From Siphonodentalium dalli (lineage: Eukaryota > Mollusca > Scaphopoda > Gadilida > Siphonodentaliidae): DNA of 64,000 nucleotides. The stretch is taken from contig CP136061.1 in assembly GCA_032622095.1 (NCBI GenBank), positions 122,462,754 to 122,526,753 on the forward strand. Reading direction: 5' to 3'. A program made the translations under genes and the position numbers. Below, piece by piece: positions 45,428 through 57,199 of the stretch. Numbering within the stretch: position 1 is the stretch's first letter; every line of letters begins with the position of its first letter. Under the pieces are notes generated by a model, which was not told where the DNA came from, did not search any database, and saw only the letters and a program-made list of their open reading frames with translations.

Positions 45428-46477
45428 CATCCTTTCTGAAAGAAAGAAAGATGAGAGTTGCACTCGAGGGATACTACTCAGAAGAAGTTGACGTGCTATC
45501 AGGAGTACCACGGGGAACAGTATTGGGACCGCTGCTCTTTCTCTGTCACATAAATGACCTACCGGACACAGTAACATCACAAGTCCGCCTATTCGCAGAT
45601 GACTGCCTCCTGTACCGCCAGATAAACACCTACAAAGACCACGAAATATTGCAACAAGACCTACGCAAACTGGAATCACGGGCCACCAAATGGGGGATGC
45701 GCTTTAATCCAACTAAGTGCTACATTATGAGCCTAAAGCAGAAGACACAAAGATTTTACCAACTGGCAGGGCAGATACTCCAAGAAGTCACAAACAACCC
45801 CTACCTTGGCGTCCAATTCTCCAATGACATGCAGTGGCATCACCACATCGAGTCCACCACGAAAAAGGCAAACTCCACCCTGGGCGAAATCTCAGGTACT
45901 GCCAAATGGATCTTAGAAAAACGGCATAGGCTACATAGCATTAGTCCGCCCTCAGCTAGAGTATGCATCAACAATCTGGGATCCTCACTATGAAAAGGAC
46001 AAGATAAAGCTGGAGAAGGTGTAACGCAAAGGAGCAAGATTTATAAAACAGGACTACCGAACGAGAGAGAAATGCTGTGTAACATCAATGCTCAGTGAAC
46101 TTCAACTACCATCCCTAGAAGCAAGAAGAAAGGAACAGAGACTGACACTATTTTACAAAGTGGTGAAGGGATCAGCCCCGGGTATCAACTCCGAACACTA
46201 CCTAAGAAACTACCGCCCAAAGAGGAAAAAGAAACCCACAAAATTCAAGGACTTTGTTAGTGACAACATCGTGGAGAAACTAACCACAAATAACGAAAGT
46301 GCCTACGAACCAATTCATACAAACACAGACCAATTAATACGGATATTCCTTCTTCCCGAGGAGGCGAGGACTGTACTTGACTGGAACAAACTGGACAACG
46401 CCGTCAATGCCGCCGACCTAGAAACATTCATGGCGGCTCTGGGAGAAAAAAATAGCGCTCCTCACACCGTCCTGTAA
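45421..46477 (+). pseudogene. Non-LTR reverse transcriptase, broken
   Basis: A frame open from 45421 encodes ILASFLKERK, then SGVPRGTVLGPLLF (45499-45540) and the catalytic FADD box (about 45592-45603). These are palm motifs of LINE reverse transcriptases (CR1/L2/jockey-like); the usual Gln after GVP is Arg. The frame slips near 45925. In the new frame, RPQLEYASTIWD continues, a TAA interrupts at 46022-46024, and a C-terminal part (LSELQLPSLEARR...) runs to 46477. The endonuclease and RT fingers are missing. Dead copy. Confidence 0.8.
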
Positions 46478-47204
46478 AAGCCAACTTTGGTCAATAGGAC
46501 GTAACAACTAGAGATACAGATACAGACAGACATACATATACATATTAGTCAAAACACTGACAGGATCGGTTCATATGTAGGGGAGATCCGGGTAAAGCGG
46601 ATCACGTAATGTTTTCTTGTACAAAATGCAACCGGCAATCAGAAATATTAGCACAGTCAGTATCTATTCATGATGGCATAACATTTGGCGTAGGATGCGT
46701 TCAGATGCATCTATTGATTTGGTTGCTATGGTGATTTTTAATTTTGATCCGCTTTGCCCGGCCGTCGGGCAAATCGGATCACCACACCGGGCAAAGCGGA
46801 TCAGCAAACGAATCCTTCTGAAAATGCAACACTACTCAACTAATCATATACTTTTCAGTTTTATTTATGACAATTAGGCCTATACATATTTATTGCAAAT
46901 AATTAAAATCGCGTTTTTGCAAACGTTCAAATTTTTCAATTATGGACATGCTCCGACAAGGCACGAGTTTTGTCGACCCATCTTATTAAAATTGTTCAAA
47001 TTCACTTAATCTACGCATGTGTACCGGAAGTTAGTCATGTTATGAGTGATCCGCTTTGCCCGATCCGCTTTGCCCACAGCACATCTTTTTACAGTCCGGG
47101 GCATTACGCGGGTGTCCTATCGAATTTAGCAAATTGACATATTGCTTATTCCACACATGTATTGCCTAAGACACCGACAACATTTATTCGGGTAGATCTA
47201 TCCC

Positions 47205-47745
47205 AGACAGCCACCCGACGTCGGCCCAACGTCGGCCCGACGTCGGCAGCGACGTCGGTCCGACGTCGGCTGCCGACGTCGGCCAGACGGTCGGCGTGGC
47301 CGTCGGCAGTCGACGTCGGCATATGGTCGGCAGCCGACGCCATGCCGACCGCCGTCGGGTCGACGTCATTTGCCGACGTCGGGCCGACGGTCGGCGTGGC
47401 CGCCGGCTACGACGTCGGTCCGACGTCGGCAGTCGACGTCAGCATATGGTCGGCAGCCGACGCCATGCCGACCGCCGTTGGGTCGACGTCATTTGCCGAC
47501 GTCGGGCCGACGTTCGGCGTGGCCGTCGGCTACGACGTCGGCAGTCGACGTCGGCATATGGTCGGCAGCCGACGCCATGCCGACCGGCGTCGGGTCGACG
47601 TCATTTACCGACGTCGGGCCGACGGTCGGCGTGGCCGTCGGCTATGACGTCGGCAGTCGACATATGGTCGGCAGCCGACGCCATGTCGACCACCGTCGGT
47701 TCGATGTCATTTGCCGACGTCGGGCTGACGGTCGGCGTGGTCGTC
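47205..47745. repeat. GTCGGC-rich tandem array, about four 106-123 bp units
   Basis: The marker 'atatggtcggcagccgacgc' occurs at 47321, 47444, 47556 and 47662. Units are built from the words GACGTC, GTCGGC and GCCGAC and are highly self-complementary. It is strikingly CpG-rich in an AT-rich region. Arginine-rich ORFs in all frames are artefacts of the composition. Confidence 0.88.
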
Positions 47746-47904
47746 GGCATAATTATGGTTGGCAGCCGAACTCAGTCGTATCATAGTCTGGAACATTGCA
47801 GAGGAAGAGAATATACACATAATTTTTTGTATTATATAGTGTATTCTTGTTGTAATTTACATGTGGTGGAAATTAAAGAATTACCATTCATACAACATAC
47901 TGAC

Positions 47905-48105
47905 TTGATGACGATGATGATTTGGATGACGTTGATGAACATGGTGATGAGGATGGTGATGAGGAGGATGAGGTGAGAATGATGAGGATGATGGTGATGA
48001 GGATGGTGGTGATGGTGGTGAGGATGATGACGAAGATTGTGGTGAGGATGCTAATGATGTTGCTGATGGTGACGATGATGGTGATGAAGATGAGGGTATA
48101 AGATG
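47905..48105. repeat. GATGATG/GGTGATGA minisatellite
   Basis: About 200 bp made of GAT, GGT and GAG trinucleotides, such as 'gatgaggatggtgatgagga'. Reading frames give Ser/Pro-rich or Asp/Glu/Met-rich low-complexity peptides without coding meaning. Confidence 0.85.
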
Positions 48106-48360
48106 ATCGACTTGCGCAATAGATATGCGCAAACGCACAATAATTATAAATTTAGTAAAATCGTAAAATGTCGACGAAAATGTTCTACTGGGCTACAAAA
48201 TTTTAGTATACCTTGTTCTCTGTGGAAAAGTATAAAAACTAACACAACACGAAACGACCTTATTCTAAAATACGGATAGATAAGGAATAATTTGATAGTA
48301 TTGAAATAATAAAGGTGATCGGCTTTGCACGGGCGATCCGCTTTGCCCGGGTCTCCCCTA

Positions 48361-49515
48361 ATAGCTTGCAGGGGGGGGGGGATGTTATCTCACTGGATAT
48401 GCAGCATGAGGGGACATGCTGGGATGGGTTACTGTATTTGTCCACTGATTTGATGCATCATAGTTTCCATTTAGCCGGAAAAAACACACATGGCCACATA
48501 TATATTTGTTTCTGCGCGACATATTCATAGATAGATTAGTGGACAAATTAATTAATCTTGAGCCAGTCTGCATGACACATTTTATAATACTTTATTTTGA
48601 AAATCAAAATCCGCACAAGCACTGAAACAGATTAGTCGCAAATCCCAGTTTTACTCAAAGGGAGACAACCGACTTGGGTCATGGATTATTTCCCCTGACG
48701 CCAGTGTGGCAGTTCTATCGAAAATAGGTAACACGAGTAACATAATTGCATATTACATCCAAAATGTCCGTGTTATTTGCAACAAATAAAGTTTCTATCA
48801 GGTGTAAACTAATCATCATTGTTTCTGGTGTAACACGAAGAGCATTTAGATAATTCTAAGTTGAATGCAAGTGATCGCATTTTTGTGTGACATTTTCGTC
48901 TGCACAATTTGCCACAAAACTTTAAAAGTCAAAACATAACAAAATGTAAATCTTAATGGGAATGTTGTCAATTCGTCATTATTCGGACTATTCTGTACAA
49001 CCAGTAGTGACAGCACTACTGTAGTACCATATTTGCCATTGTTGTCAGGTCAGGCACATCCTGAACTTGCTGAAGCCTTGTGAAGGGTCCGCGAATACCC
49101 GCCCCTGAGTCAACCCGCCCATTTCACTCCGGGACAACCCGCCCGCCTAAACATTATTGTAATTAGAACTAATAGAAGGTGTGAGGGGATTATGATATGT
49201 TTGTTTAATGAAACTTGGTTGTTTATTATAGATCTTTATTTGATGTAGCAATATTTAAAATATAAGTTATACAAATTACAATAACATGATTTTTGAGGGC
49301 GTTATGGTTTAAATTTATTTAACGGCCCGGTGGAATGATTAACAGCCCAAGGGCCTAATATGATTACGTCAGTACGTATGGACAACCCAAAACACGTACG
49401 TCCATCTATAAAATGATAAATGTATGTTTCATAGGAGTGCCTGTATTTCTGGCCAACTTGGGATATATATGATCACGCCAGTACTTATGGACCGTAGGAC
49501 GGCGACATGTCACTC
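48361..49515. other. Gene-free stretch
   Basis: The piece at 49270-49350 ('ttaacggccc...gattaacagccc') is mirrored at 55670-55735 in inverted orientation, so the two are copies of one repeat. No exon recognised. Confidence 0.4.
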
Positions 49516-49519
49516 TGTG

Positions 49520-50080
49520 TCCAAAGGTTCGCTATTCCCAAGGTTCATTATACCGAAGTTTCGCCATTCTCAAGGTTCTCTATATTCCTCGATATTCAGA
49601 AGGTTTTTATAACTTGTTATTTTGAAGTTTCATTCTATATTCCGAAGTTTTGAGAGGGTTCTTTATCATAAGACTCTTTTTATGAAGGAAATAACTTAAA
49701 GGTACTCAATCCGATAAGACGCTGCTAAATTACTCTTTCTTTGGTTTCGGTGGGGGAAAAAATATTTGATTAGTGTCGAGGAACCCACCCATGAAAGCTC
49801 AGAGTAATTAGATATCGATCTTTGCAGTTTGCTATTTTTATTGTTTCTGGGCCTGATCGTGCCAGAAGGACGAGGTCAAACGGGCGGTCTTCCAGATAAA
49901 GATGGATAACTGTAAAATCGTGGTAATAATAACTACTCGGTATTAGAGTTGTCCATCTTTTCTGGTTAAATACGCCCAGAATAGCAAACCTTCAGAATAG
50001 CGAACCTTCGATGTCTGAATAAGAACCTTTGGAATATCGACCCTTCGGAATATGGAACCTTCGAAATAATGAACGCGATC
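49520..50080. repeat. 'GAACCTTCGGAATA' short tandem arrays in opposite orientations
   Basis: At 49520-49650 the plus strand reads variants of 'aaggttcgctattcc'. At 49975-50075 it reads the complement, 'ggaatatggaaccttcg'. The period is about 17-18 bp. A half family C element (49696 to about 49970) separates them. Confidence 0.65.
49696..49970. mobile_element. Family C TTAA element, left half only
   Basis: TTAAAGGTACTCAATCCGAT and about 270 bp of diverged body are present; the right arm and right TTAA are not, ending where the short tandem array resumes. Confidence 0.6.
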
Positions 50081-50273
50081 CTGTATGAAGAGCCCATGAC
50101 ACGTCCATCAATAAATGTATACATGTTTCATGGGACTGTTTATATATACATACATAAGACCGGAGTAAAGTTGAGACCAACATGTCTTTGTTAATTTTGG
50201 TGCCCAGATTTCAACGAAATTTGGTGTGGTGACTCAGGGTGCCCTGGCAGAGTGTATAATGGCGTTAGTTTTT

Positions 50274-50850
50274 TAGCTCACCTGAGACGAAGTCTCCGGT
50301 GGAGCTATAGTCATCACTCCTCGTCCGTCCATCCGTCCGTCCATCCGTCCTTCCGTCCATCCGTCCATCCGTCCGTCAACAATTCTTTGAACATCTTCTT
50401 CTAAAGTTCCATTGGACCGAATTGGTTCATATTTGGTGTGGATGTTCCCTAGGTGACTCTCATTCAGATTTGTTCAAATGAGGTCACTGGGTCAAATAGT
50501 TGCGAAAGCAGGGCCACAACTCTATTCCTTCATAGTAATTCTTATAACGACTTCTTTTCCAGAACCATAAGGCCGAATGGGTTCATATTTGGTGTGGATG
50601 TTCCCTAGGTGACTCACATCCAGATTTGTTCAAATGAGGTCACCAGGTTGATTAGTTGAGAAACCAGGGCCATAACTCTTTCCCTCCATAGTAATTCTTT
50701 TAAACATCTTCTTCTCGAATACCATCAGGCCAAATGGGTTCATATTTGGTATGAAGGATCATTGGTTGACTGGGGTTCAGATTTGTTCAAATGAGGTCAC
50801 TGGGTCAAATGTGGGTGGGGCCAGGGACATAACTCAGAAAAAAAAAATTC
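50274..50850 (+). repeat. Interspersed repeat: 'tagctcacctgag' head, GTCC run, three 155-165 bp units
   Basis: After the head comes a (GTCCATCC)n-type run (about 50326-50382). Then three diverged tandem units follow, each with 'aacatcttcttct', 'gggttcatatttgg' and 'cagatttgttcaaatgaggtcac'. This organisation is familiar from bivalve and gastropod genomes, which is part of the taxonomic guess. A relic of one unit lies at about 52035-52210. Confidence 0.7.
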
Positions 50851-51309
50851 AGATTAAACTCTTTAACCAAAAAAGAAAAGAATAGAAAAGAAATGATATA
50901 TTAAAAAATAAAAGAATATTTAAAAAAACTGTGGAATTGTTTTTTGTTATTAGAATATTTAAAAAAAAAAAAAAAAGAAGGTATTTAACTCCATGGTCAA
51001 TTTAATATATATATATATTGTTTAACATTTTTTGATAATTGAAAAACTAATGCCATTACATTTCTGTAGGTTGTGGCCCCTGGCCCTTCATTCAAGTGCA
51101 CTGCTTCTGCCACCCTGGCCTGGTCTCAAAAATAAAATTTACTCAAATTCTTGACAGAATCATTAATAAGAAGCATTTACTTTGGCTGTAACTGTATATA
51201 TGCTGGGTATGCCGACACAATCATGTCAATCTTGATATGTTTATAAACATTCCTGCAGATTTGCTAGATGTCATTAATTCCCAATCTCTCATGTATTGTT
51301 CATATCAGG

Positions 51310-51747
51310 ACTAATGTCATTTGCAGAATGAGGTCCCCAGAGGGTGAATTTAGTGATGCTATCCCACACAGCGGCCTAGCATCACCAAATTCACCCTCTG
51401 GAGACCTCATTCTGCTTAGGCCTCATCTTCTGGGAAGTATCTATAGTATCAAATTAACATTGTTGTTAGTTACATTTCCCTTCTAGGAAGTTTCTATATC
51501 CCCTAATTTGCAGAAGATAAATTCCTAATTGAGGTGCCCAATGGGTGAACATCACCAACTTCAACTGGGGAACTTCAATCTTATCCTAGGTCTGCCATAG
51601 CAGTTGGGGGCCCTAGCAGAATGAGGTTCCCAGAGGGTGAATTTAGTGATGCTAGCCCGCTGTGCGGGATAGCATCACTAAATTCACCCTCTGGGGACCT
51701 CATTCTGCAAATGACAGACACACTTTCACACTATTTCAAGGCTTGAT
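51310..51747. mobile_element. Family A MITE (left end truncated)
   Basis: Both inner palindromes ('gaggtccccagagggtgaa' at about 51329 and its partners to 51710) and the spacer with 'gcctcatcttctgggaag' are present. The right end 'ctatttcaaggcttg' is intact; the left CAAGCC arm is lost. Confidence 0.72.
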
Positions 51748-51809
51748 TGTATAATACATTGTGTTGCTTGAGGCCAGGCATGCACAATGTAGGAACATAC
51801 ACGCTTTTT

Positions 51810-52035
51810 GTGATGCTATCCCACACAGCGGGCTAGCATAACCAAATTCACCTTCTGGAGACCTAATTCTGCTTAGGCCTCATCTTCTGGGAAGTATCTA
51901 CAGTATCAAATTTACATTGTTGTTAGTTAAATTTCCCTTCTAGGAAGTTTCTATATCCCCTAACTTGCAGAAGATAAAATTCATAAATGAGGTGCCCAAT
52001 GGGTGAATATCACCAACTTCAACTGGGGAACTTAA
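51810..52035. mobile_element. Family A MITE fragment
   Basis: Starts within the first palindrome ('gatgctatcccacacagcgg') and continues through the spacer to 'caacttcaactggggaactt', matching 51355-51575. This is a partial tandem duplication of the neighbouring copy. Confidence 0.65.
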
Positions 52036-52490
52036 ATCTTATCCTTATCAGATTTGTGAAAATGGGATCACAAAGTCAAATAAGGGCAGAGCCAGAGACT
52101 TAACTATTTCACTGCATAGTAATTCTTAAAATATGTTTTGCAAGAACTATTTGGCTTATATAGAATGGAATGTTCTTCCTTGACTGCAATTCAGATTTGT
52201 TTTTAAATGGGGGGTGATCAGTAGTGTACAGTTGGCAATTTCAAGGTGGATTTTCACCAATCTACATACTTACAGTCTCTCTAGCCACATATCCTGTTTA
52301 AATCTACTTCTTTTAAAGTGATTATGAAAAGTGCTGACTGTTTTGGTCTCCAGAGTCCCAGTCTTATCAGTCTTTGCAGTCTGGTGAGCGACCCCACAGT
52401 CATTGACTGTCGTGTCTAAATTTTAATTTAAACAAATTTAAATGAATAAAACAAATATTAACATATGTGAATATTTAGGTACAAATAAAC

Positions 52491-52608
52491 CTATTTGCAC
52501 GAGAATCTGTTGCAGCACCAGATATAGAGGAATGTGGGCCACAGTTAGACATGGGTCAGAGTGAGATATTGCCTCTAACATTTCTCTAATTTCCAGACCA
52601 ATATCCAT
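52491..52608 (-). CDS. Possible first coding exon of an unknown gene
   Basis: On the minus strand the start context GGCGCCATGG is followed by 39 codons (MDIGLEIREMLEAISHSDPC...) and a candidate donor ATAG|GTTTAT. The peptide is helix-prone and unlike the low-complexity ORFs around it. No second exon was found and the donor is weak. Confidence 0.3.
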
Positions 52609-52742
52609 GGCGCCAGTCAAGCGATATTAACCATATAGCACATTTTACTATATTTCTTCAAAATGCAATCATCAGGTGAAGGTTGAATCTGGCCAAGCGA
52701 CCAATTTTCAAGGCAAAATTATTTTATTTAATTTTTGCAATT

Positions 52743-53182
52743 TTAAAGGTACTCAATCCGAATTAACCCTTGCAGAATATTATTTCCTTGACTTCGGAGG
52801 TGAAAAATATTTGATTCAAGTCGTGGAACCCACAACATCAAAGCTCAGAGTGATCAGATACCGATTTTTAAAATCTATCATTTTAATTTTAAGTGGCCCA
52901 GCAAACAGCAGACGAGAATACTTTTTCTGACCAGATGAAGATGGATAATTCTAAAATCAACTGTTTTTTTTTTGTGTGTGTCAGATGTTTGACAAATCAG
53001 CAATATTTGTTGAGCAAAAAGTTGATAAATTACAAGTTTTTGTCAATTTTATGCTATAATTGACTTCAGTGTTTTTTCGAGCAATTAATCGATTCTGTCA
53101 ACTGAAGCGGCATTTCAAAAAATCTTCTTGTTGTTGGAATCTGATGATATGGGGACTATTGATTCGGATTGAGGACCTTTAA
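52743..53182. mobile_element. Family C TTAA element (copy 4, diverged)
   Basis: TTAAAGGTACTCAATCCGAA at the left and 'gattgaggaccttTAA' at the right. It shares 'aaaaatatttgattcaagtcg' and 'ttgttgttggaatctgatga' with the other copies. Confidence 0.75.
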
Positions 53183-56100
53183 GGGAAAAATATCTTTATT
53201 GGATAAATTTACGTATAATACTGAAACACATTTTTATGAAAACGGGTTACGTGGATGGGGCACAATGACTCAATGAGACATAATTTATGGCCTGTGGTAG
53301 GATCCAACTTCAGTAGATGATAGGCACTTCAAAAAAGAATGAGATAATTTGCCAAATGACTATTGTTTTGGGGCTAAATAATTTAGATAAAACAAACTGA
53401 TGTCATTGTGCAATAGTGGTATGTTCGGTGCATTTCCTATATGATTACTACTTAGGGGTGACACATTCTGTGAAGTAGATGATAAGAAACAAGTATTAAG
53501 GGTGGTCCCAGCTCCAGATTGCATGCTTGTTCGTGACATTTGTGAGCTTTTATCGTACTCTCAGATGTCTAATCATTGTGATGGTTAATGATAGTGATAG
53601 CGGAGACCTAGACTGAAATTAACAATATTGATGGAAATTTAATTGTATTTAATTCTATTTCAATTTAATTCTATATATGTCTCTTTGCCAAAAAACGTAA
53701 TGATCGTTGAGAATTTTATCTAAAATTACTAATCATGCGACACATGCTGACACTATTGGTTAATAGGCATCTGATAGTGTATAAACATTTTAATAATTGC
53801 CCGGGGGGGAATGGCATTATTCTTGACAGGCATAGATACATAGATGTTCATGGCATGGTCTGAGAAAATGCTACTAGATTAAACATTTATATGATTGCCT
53901 CATTAGTCATGTACATGTATAACTAGAAGGTCGTGACAGTTCAACTAAGTTTGCCTGGAATTATAATGTTTAGCATACATATTATTCCAATCCCAATGTG
54001 TCAAGTCGACAATAGCAAGTACGCAGGGCTATATTTAATAATTTTTCCACAAATAGCCACTAGTTAATATATATGCTAGCCATGCTGATCAAGCTCCCAC
54101 TTAATGCTTAACGTTTAAATCGAGAACACAGTGTTAAAATCATGAATTATTTAATATGTGAGAATGCTAAAACTAATCACCGTGCAATATAATTATTAAA
54201 ATTAACTTGATATGTCCATCACAGGAAACAGAATTCATACACACAGATGGTAAGTTGGCCCCGAAGCATATCCTCTCACCAGTCACTGCATGAACTCTTC
54301 AGTGTGCCGAGGGCCCGAGACCAAGTGGGATTAGGAGATGTTCTTCTTTTCCTTCACTCAACAAGATGATAAATTACTCACTTTGTTAGTCACCAATTCA
54401 CTGGGCTTCACATGTTTGTTACATCTGTGTGTCGACTGTAGTGTAGATGGCTAGAATTGTATTTTGACCTGAGTCACGGCATTCACAGTGAGTGGGTGAG
54501 GCTGAGCCTGAAGTCGTTGATAACTAAATTTAGTAATCTGTAATCACTAAATTGACTAATACAATCCTAATATTATTAGATCAGTAAGCCACATGAACGC
54601 TTTCACCGATTACTCTGTCCACAAGTTCCAGCTACGTTCAACGGTTCATGACTGAACTATACTGTCTATAGTAAATCAGTCAGCTCTAAAATGTCCATTT
54701 TCTGATTTCCTTGACCCAAGTTGAGGCTTGACCTGACAGTGTTAGATATTAAAAATTACATTTACAATTTACTATTTAGAGAAGTAGTTAGTAGATTGAA
54801 CGATTTGCCGCTTGCAGTTGCAACTCTAACTCTAAGTCTAACCATTAAACCATTCCAGGTGAAAACAGACTTAAAATTGAACAATAACAGAACAAGTCAA
54901 ATCGCCGTGGTGATCAGTCTGCACAGACCAGTCCACATTTCATTCCAGTGACCTTCATTTTCATATTTTTTTCAATCACAGATTCGTCATTGAGTTTCTT
55001 TCCGACTGACTGATTTTCACTTTGAACACAGTTCACTTCAACTTCAAAACAAGTTGTTGTTGTTGTTGTTGACATGTTGTTATTCTTCTTCTTCTTTTGA
55101 CTGCTTTGACTCTAAAGTCATTCCAGTAATGGGCTCGTTGTGCTATCTTCGCTTGTGCTTTCTCGTTTGTTCTTAACGCTTACGTGCTGTGATACCATTG
55201 TACATTTAAAATACGAGCGATAACAATAACAAGCAATTCAATTTCAAATTTCGCAAACAAGAGAGCGCCACCATCATTTCCAACGTTGCTATGGCCTGCC
55301 AGGGGACGTAATATTCTAACTGTAACGGTACGGAATCTGGCGAGGTTTGCCGAATGCTATGCGCCCGCGTCAGCTAAATCCACATTAAGCATTTAATTTT
55401 GAATAAGGTTGATTTTGTTTTTCAAATTTAATAGTATTGCTATAGGGAGGCTGATCGAAGAAGAAAATTAAATTCGTTTTATTAATTTGTCAATCCTATT
55501 TCAACATGGCGGCCACCATAGGGGCCCATAGGTCTGAATCGCCCGGATGTAAAAACTATTTTTTCATGTTGATGGGGTATAGAAATTACTGACGTCACAA
55601 ATATACTTGCGTCGCTTATGTTACCGTAAAACAACCCTTTGGGTTGTGATTAGCCTACTAAGTCGAGGGACGCTAATAGGCCCGAGGGCTGTTAATCATT
55701 CCAGAGGGCCGTTAATAAACCATAATGCCCGATGAAATCATGTTATTACTATTATTACCACAGTTTTGGACATTTGACCCATTTGAGGATTTAGTGGAAT
55801 AATGAAGTAGATTAAGAGAGAAATAATTTCAAGAACATTTAAATTTGATATCATTTGACTTGTCAGCTGACACGGACTAACGGAGTCTCGAAAATAGGAC
55901 AGGGGGAAAACCAGCATTGGAGACGAGTAACAACCAATGAGAGGTTGACAGCAAAAATTATCAATGCATACAATAATTCAATCATATAGCGTGAATTCCA
56001 ATCATAAAACCACTATAGTGTCGAGGAAATCGGATACATCTTCCCATTATTTTCTTGAAATAAACACGCCAGATCGGAAGTTGAAGGGACGTAACTCTCG

Positions 56101-56590
56101 CGATAATAAACGAGATCTATAGTTTCCGGGCGGCGGGCCGATATTGAACTAGGCTTCTCATTATCGGCCCGCTGTTTTGGTAACAATACGCTATTTGGAA
56201 CGCCCCGAAAAACATTATCAATGGCCTAGAGAACGCCCTATAAAGTGGTAATAATATACATTGTACACATGTAATATTTAATATAAATTAAACACAACAA
56301 TGTATCAACAATGATATTTATTCGAGTTTAATGAACAAAGTTTAAAAACAAAATTAAAAACAAAGTTTAATGAACGAAGTATAATATGAACGAAGTTTAA
56401 CTTTAATGAACGAAGTTTAAATTAAAAAAAAGAAGTTTATAATGAACGAAATGTGATATGAACGATCGAATGGTTGACACTTTAAGTTGTCGATGGGGCT
56501 GCTTTGTTAGATCTTCGTCTGCATTGGGGTGGTCTCTTAATTCTTCTTTGCATATTCGTCAGAACATTTCTTCAGGAAGTTGGCAGTGGT
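53183..56590. other. Long gene-free stretch with a GC-richer island
   Basis: No exon could be supported. A short segment 54237-54261 lies between an acceptor-like 'gtccatcacag' and a donor GATG|GTAAGT on the plus strand, but nothing joins it. 55290-55390 and 56060-56170 are CpG-richer ('gcgcccgcgtcagc', 'ccgggcggcgggccg') and could mark a promoter. 56340-56460 repeats 'atgaacgaagtttaa'. Confidence 0.35.
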
Positions 56591-56624
56591 CAATCGTGGT
56601 GGTGTGGACCAGGCTTGGGGCAAT

Positions 56625-56775
56625 AACTTGTGAATGTAATTAATTACAATTACAATTACTTCAACATTTTTCAATTACAATTCCCATTACATCTATTTCA
56701 CAATGTAATAAAAAATTACAATTACAATTAGGCCTACTTTGAAATGTAATTCAATCACAATTACAATTACATTCA
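56625..56775. repeat. 'AATTACAATTACA' low-complexity block
   Basis: About 150 bp dominated by 'aattacaattacaatta' and 'aatgtaatt', preceded by 'caggcttggggcaataactt'. Similar blocks form the subterminal regions of some hAT elements, but no opposite end was found. Confidence 0.6.
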
Positions 56776-57199
56776 GTACAGAATTGAAGTAGGAACACTA
56801 TTTATTTATATGAACTTTATTTGATAACAAAGATAAATACAAGCAAGATAATAAAGCACACTTAGCACAGAGCAACCAATGTACTGAGTCCAGGATAGAT
56901 GTTCGTTGAATCATTATTTATAGCTGGCAATTCCTGTGTGTTGCATTGGCAGCTTAAAGCCGGGGTTGATCTTCTAGAAATTCAGATGATATCAGAGATT
57001 TGCGAACTTTGCTAACTATCTTCGATGCTTTGGCATTCTTGTCTGTTGTTTTTTGCATACTGAAAGATTATAGGTTGTTGGTCATTTGCTGTGGACATGT
57101 AGTCTTCCCAGAACTCGCGCATATTCCTGGGCTGTAGGGTGTACCTAGATTTGGACTCTATTTCAAGATCTGCCGATGTAAGTTCATGTAACTCTAGTA

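Larger units (their letters stand above)
46580..48358. mobile_element. TA-flanked inverted-repeat transposon, 1.8 kb
   Basis: Left TA-GGGGAGATCCGGGTAAAG; right the inverse 'ctttgcccgggtctcccc'-TA. The word 'gcaaagcggatc' or its complement recurs inside at about 46785-46800 and 47046-47072, as repeated binding sites would. TA targets with GGGGAGACC ends suggest the Tc1/mariner-pogo class (inference). No transposase is present; the cargo is a GC-rich tandem array and a GAT/GGT minisatellite. Confidence 0.75.

Noticed and set aside
47162-47976. Long arginine/threonine-rich ORFs over the GTCGGC array
   Set aside because: They are open in several frames on both strands only because the tandem repeat lacks stops; there is no start context, domain or splice support.
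47881-48138. Ser/Pro-rich 85-codon ORF on the minus strand
   Set aside because: Pure translation of the GAT/GGT minisatellite.
54237-54261. 25-bp segment between an acceptor-like and a GTAAGT donor (plus strand)
   Set aside because: No coding or exon partner nearby; strings like this are expected by chance in 64 kb.
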